Below, piece after piece: positions 6,337 through 9,425 of a stretch of DNA of 9,425 bases. Origin of the DNA: an uncultured Collinsella sp. (lineage in GTDB: Bacteria; Actinomycetota; Coriobacteriia; Coriobacteriales; Coriobacteriaceae). The stretch covers positions 1 to 9,425 of the forward strand of contig CABUMU010000074.1 in assembly GCA_902492855.1 (NCBI GenBank). The letters are read 5' to 3'. How positions within the stretch are numbered: position 1 is the first letter of the stretch; every line of letters starts with the position of its first letter. The notes beneath the pieces are model-generated. The model worked only from the letters and a program-made list of their open reading frames with translations. It did not search any database and was not told where the DNA came from. The position numbers and the translations under genes were made by a program.

Positions 6337-6921
6337 ATGAAATTTGAAGATCTGAAAATCGTGCAAAAGTGGCGTGAGTATGCCGGTCCAAAGGACGAGC
6401 GCCTGGAGGCTGAGAGCGCGAAGATCTACAAGATTGGTTTCGTGCTGCTTTCGTTTGGCATGTTGATGATCTTTTTCTACCAGTTTATAGCTCGACAGGT
6501 TGCGTGGGTTCACAGCGACGCCAGTGAAATGCCGCATGGCTTTGCAACGCCGTTCGAGGCGGCCATGTATTTGTGGCTCGTTTTCGTGATGTTGATTTGC
6601 GCAGGACTGCAAACGCGGAAGGGCTATGTCGATACCAATCGTTTTGGGCAAACCGAGCATCTTCCTGTTGGATATTTCCTGCTTGTCAGCGGTCTTAGCG
6701 GCGCCGCGTTCGCGCTTGTTATTGCCGCAATGCGCTGTATCGCTGAGGCGCAGATCGTACCGCTCGAAAGCGTCTTTTGGTTGGCGAACCTGGCCACGGG
6801 CGTGTTCTGCGGTGCGACGATTTTCGCGGCCACGTTTGCTGGCCTGTGCGCAACGTTTTTCACGGCGAAAAGACGGCGTGCCAAGCTCGAGGCAGAACTC
6901 GACTCCACTGACGATATCTAA
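6337..6921 (+). CDS. Four-helix integral membrane protein, possibly DUF6773-like
   Basis: This is a 194-aa membrane protein of unknown function, co-transcribed with the XRE regulator. The soluble N terminus is charged (KWREYAGPKDERLEAESAKIY cut at residues 11-31 in outline: basic, then acidic). Four hydrophobic segments follow at about 33-52, 76-92, 112-132 and 146-170. The tail is strongly charged, with a KRRR cluster (near 174-177) and then an acidic end. By the positive-inside rule both ends should be cytoplasmic. The DER...ES.KIY motif directly before the first helix resembles DUF6773-type proteins that accompany short XRE regulators in Firmicutes and Actinobacteria, but this is recalled similarity, not a search. 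No catalytic motif is visible. AGGAG (6326-6330) sits 6 bp before the ATG, so translation is probably coupled to the regulator. It may sense membrane stress or modulate the regulator; this is speculation. Confidence 0.87.
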   Translation: MKFEDLKIVQKWREYAGPKDERLEAESAKIYKIGFVLLSFGMLMIFFYQFIARQVAWVHSDASEMPHGFATPFEAAMYLWLVFVMLICAGLQTRKGYVDTNRFGQTEHLPVGYFLLVSGLSGAAFALVIAAMRCIAEAQIVPLESVFWLANLATGVFCGATIFAATFAGLCATFFTAKRRRAKLEAELDSTDDI

Positions 6922-6927
6922 TGCGAT

Positions 6928-6966
6928 ATGGGCTGGCTCTGGGTATCCAGAACCAGCCCATTTGAT
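6928..6966 (+). terminator. Rho-independent terminator of the XRE operon
   Basis: TGGGCTGGCTCTGG (6929-6942) pairs with CCAGAACCAGCCCA (6947-6960) around the loop GTAT, with one mismatch (C6937 against A6952) and an extra A-T pair at the base. It begins 7 bp after the membrane protein stop. Only TTT follows before other bases, so the U-tract is weak, but the stem is long and GC-rich. It separates this operon from the convergent surface protein gene. The minus-strand side has no clear U-tract. Confidence 0.75.
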
Positions 6967-7010
6967 GTTCGATGAGCCGAGTCGGCGTCTCTCACAAAGG
7001 TAACTGGGAG

Positions 7011-9425
7011 CTAGCGAGGCCTATCCGAATTGACCTCATTGGCGGTGTCTTTTTCGAGCGCCGTGCGGCGGGCGCTGTAGGCGACGAGGCCGGCGCCTGC
7101 CGCGGCGAGTGCTGCTGCGGCTGCCGTAAGGGGAGCGTTGACATCGCCCGTGCCAGCGAGCGCGCCCGCTTTTCCGGAGCGTTTGTTATTGCTGTGGTCC
7201 TTGCCACTGCCGGAGCTGCTTCCGCCGGAGCCGCCGCCCTCGTCGGTACCGCCGCCACTCGAGCCGCCATCGTCGTCTGCTGTCATCGGGGCGTCGTGAA
7301 GTTCTGTCGTATCCGCGCTGTCGCATACGCCGACCTGAACTTCTGAGCGTTCGCATGCCGCGTCGGGCACATGAAGCTCGTGCAGTACGGCACCCAGCGC
7401 CGAGTTTGCGCCCGGTCGAATTTCCTCGAGCGTTACGGGATCGAGCGCCACCAGATTACGCGCCTTCGCATATAACGTTACGCGTTTGCCCACCTCGTCG
7501 CCCCAACTCTCTGGGATGGCAAAGCTCATGCGGAACTGTGCCGTGCAACCCGGTGCCAGCACGGCGTTGCCGCTGTCGGCTGCCAGCGGGTGCGTAGCGA
7601 AGCGCTCGCCCAGCGTCTCGAGCGCGTACTTCACATGTGCCATGTCGTTGGCCGAAGCGTCCTCGGCAAGCTCTGGGTCGTAGATCGATGCCATGCGTGT
7701 GTTCGCTCCGAACCCGATGGATGCGCTGGAGAACGGCTGGCTGGAGCCCTCTCGGTATAGATCGATCGTGCCGGCGGTCAGCAAGGTGTTGCCGTCGTTT
7801 CGCACCGTGACCATGAAGGATTCGCCTGCTGCTCCGGGCACCACCGCGCCCGAGGTAGCGACCGCGCCCGTCGGAGTGGCACACGCCACCAAGGGCACTT
7901 CGATGCCGTGCAGCTCTGCCTCGCTCTTCTCCGCGCTCACAATGTGCGTGGCGAGCGCGGAGAGCATGCTCCCCGACGTTAAAAATGTCGTTATCTGATC
8001 GACGGGATGGTCTAGCTCGCACATCACGAACGGCTCCGTAAACAGATCGCCTGCCAAGGTGCTGGCGAAGATGCGGAAGTGCTTGCCCATCACTGCTACC
8101 GGGTTGCCTTCTTCGTCGTAGGTTTGTCCCACCTTGCCATCGGTGTTCTCTACATAGAGCACGCACCTGCCGTTGTTGCTTACGCTAAACGATGCTGGGC
8201 CACAGTCTGCGGCACCCACGGGCTGCGTTGCAAATGCCGATGCGCCTCGCGTCCAGGTAATATGCTGCAGTTGCTCGTTGACGGTTGTCAAAAAGCCCGA
8301 ATGTTGTGGCCACGGCACCGCGTGGGGTACTGTGGCATCTGGCGACATAACGCCCCAGCCCGCAATGGACTGGCCGATCACGGCGTACGATGCGCAGCCA
8401 CAACCGCCTGCAGTCTCGTATGCAACGGGCACCACCATTTTGCCGTTGATATTCTCGGGCGCGCCCAGCTCGATACTCGACGGCGCTTGCGGAAAGCGGA
8501 GGACCTGACGGAACGTGAGACTGTCGCCCGAAACGTCCGACCACAGGGTAAAGCATTCCAGCGCAACCTCGGCCTCGCTGCCGAGCGCCTTCTCTGCGGT
8601 GGCTCCGTGGCGGTGGAGGTAGGCGCCCGACAGACGTCCGTCGACCAGCGTCTTGCCCACCGTGATGCGTGGGCACTGCAGGCAATGGTAGCCATCCTCC
8701 TGAAGGCGGCCGCGCGAGATGCTGCGCCACGACGTGTGCGATATCACGCGAACTCCGTCGTTGCTTATGCGCAGGCGCACAACGGACAGTATGCCGGATG
8801 TGCTCGCCGTATCGAAAAGGGTGTTGTCACCGGCGGGGCGCTCGCCCGAGACCAGCAACACATAGGCGTCCTGGTTTCCTATTCCGTCCGTATATTCCAC
8901 CACGTCGAAGTCGTAATCGAATATGCCGGTGCGCTCCACGTCGCCCTCGCCAAACCCAAGGGGGAAGTCCACGGGCGTGGGAGCGGACCACGTGCCGTTC
9001 GTCTTTGTATGCACCACCAGGCGCGAACGACCATTCTCGCCGTAGCGCACCGAGGCGATACGGAATAGGCACTCCACGCCGGCAATCATCGTTAGCTTCA
9101 TGTGGGCTTCGCTGAGCACGCCGGAAAACAGCATGTTGTCGCTCGAGGGTTTTATGCCGCCACGCTCGTCCTCCGACACGCCGGCAGAATTGGCGTTCGG
9201 GTCGGCAACGGTGTTCGTTGCCTGACCGATGTAGGTGTACTCATACATCGGCGCGGTGTTTTCGTCGTTCTCTATCAGTGCATGGACGAAATGCTCGATC
9301 TGTCCCGTGTCGTCGCTTTCTGCATCCGCCTCGAGCTCAATGCGCGTGACCGCTTGATCCCAATCGCGCACGACGGGCGCGACGTTTACGACAGCGGCCT
9401 TAACCTCGGCGCGTGCGAGCAGCTC
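7011..9425 (-). CDS. Cell-wall-anchored surface protein with LAGTG sorting signal, N terminus outside window
   Basis: The frame is open to the window edge, so only the last 804 residues are seen, numbered here from the edge; a GTG at 9371 is probably internal. The C terminus is a sortase substrate signal: LAGTG (756-760), a hydrophobic Ala-rich helix (about 765-784), then ARR, with 17 further polar residues. Before it is a Ser/Gly/Asp-rich linker (about 715-750) that would span the peptidoglycan. Residues about 525-670 look like a beta-sandwich of the CARDB/adhesin kind (SFMVTVRNDGNTLL). The upstream 500 residues are beta-rich, with WSAPTPV and ITWTRG segments that could be propeller-like blades, but I recognise no family. 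Thirteen cysteines are present, including CLQC and CGC pairs, unusual for a Gram-positive wall protein. LAxTG is the motif preferred by class E sortases of high-GC Gram-positives. It is probably a host- or matrix-contact protein; the ligand is unknown. It ends convergently to the XRE operon. Confidence 0.85.
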   Translation of the reverse strand, partial: ELLARAEVKAAVVNVAPVVRDWDQAVTRIELEADAESDDTGQIEHFVHALIENDENTAPMYEYTYIGQATNTVADPNANSAGVSEDERGGIKPSSDNMLFSGVLSEAHMKLTMIAGVECLFRIASVRYGENGRSRLVVHTKTNGTWSAPTPVDFPLGFGEGDVERTGIFDYDFDVVEYTDGIGNQDAYVLLVSGERPAGDNTLFDTASTSGILSVVRLRISNDGVRVISHTSWRSISRGRLQEDGYHCLQCPRITVGKTLVDGRLSGAYLHRHGATAEKALGSEAEVALECFTLWSDVSGDSLTFRQVLRFPQAPSSIELGAPENINGKMVVPVAYETAGGCGCASYAVIGQSIAGWGVMSPDATVPHAVPWPQHSGFLTTVNEQLQHITWTRGASAFATQPVGAADCGPASFSVSNNGRCVLYVENTDGKVGQTYDEEGNPVAVMGKHFRIFASTLAGDLFTEPFVMCELDHPVDQITTFLTSGSMLSALATHIVSAEKSEAELHGIEVPLVACATPTGAVATSGAVVPGAAGESFMVTVRNDGNTLLTAGTIDLYREGSSQPFSSASIGFGANTRMASIYDPELAEDASANDMAHVKYALETLGERFATHPLAADSGNAVLAPGCTAQFRMSFAIPESWGDEVGKRVTLYAKARNLVALDPVTLEEIRPGANSALGAVLHELHVPDAACERSEVQVGVCDSADTTELHDAPMTADDDGGSSGGGTDEGGGSGGSSSGSGKDHSNNKRSGKAGALAGTGDVNAPLTAAAAALAAAGAGLVAYSARRTALEKDTANEVNSDRPR

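Noticed and set aside
6977..6985. CCGAGTCGG downstream of the XRE operon, matching part of the inverted repeat, as a possible islet boundary
   Set aside because: It is a single 9-bp match with no flanking symmetry; a near copy (8 bp) also occurs inside the topoisomerase B gene, so chance in GC-rich DNA is enough.
8079..9068. A 329-codon plus-strand open frame inside the surface protein gene
   Set aside because: It has the same codon-aligned antisense register and cause; its product is rich in His, Arg and Val with no domain, and the minus-strand frame ends in a clear sorting signal.
9369..9371. GTG at 9371 as the true start of the surface protein
   Set aside because: The frame stays open to the window edge, there is no signal peptide after this codon, and an exported sortase substrate must have one, so the real start is outside.

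Overview
The window looks like chromosomal DNA from a high-GC Gram-positive bacterium, most likely an actinobacterium of the Coriobacteriia (Collinsella-like). This is inferred from three things: GC-rich codon use, a sequence identical to the mycobacterial-type LexA operator pattern TCGAAC-N4-GTTCGA, and a surface protein with an LAxTG-type sorting signal. No marker gene here fixes the species.

Left third (42-4325, minus strand): a two-gene operon for a complete but divergent type IIA DNA topoisomerase. The B subunit (ATPase plus TOPRIM, 665 aa) is upstream, and the A subunit (catalytic tyrosine plus C-terminal domain, 746 aa) follows after 45 bp. All the core catalytic motifs are present. 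The A subunit has no gyrase-type GyrA box, and many framework motifs differ from textbook GyrA/GyrB and ParC/ParE, so this is probably a paralogous topo IV-like enzyme. A perfect LexA-type palindrome lies about 100 bp upstream of the B subunit.

Middle (4479-6921): an accessory segment. On the minus strand is a 453-aa P-loop ATPase fused to a DUF234-type C-terminal domain with a PD-(D/E)XK-like nuclease signature. Its upstream region holds a striking symmetric cluster of six ACTCGG/CCGAGT half-sites, arranged as two 35-bp inverted arms around its promoter. Divergently on the plus strand is a compact two-gene operon: a 76-aa XRE-family repressor and a 194-aa four-helix membrane protein. It has a near-consensus promoter surrounded by repeated CAGAYAT boxes that look like the repressor's operators, and it ends in a strong hairpin terminator.

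Right quarter (7011-9425, minus strand): the C-terminal 804 residues of a large exported surface protein whose N terminus lies outside the window. It ends in a Ser/Gly/Asp-rich linker, an LAGTG sorting motif, a hydrophobic helix and a basic stretch, so it is probably anchored to the cell wall by a sortase.

There is no stretch over 300 bp without a gene. The longest gap is 5841-6096, which is densely packed with regulatory sequence. I see no tRNA, rRNA, CRISPR array or transposase.
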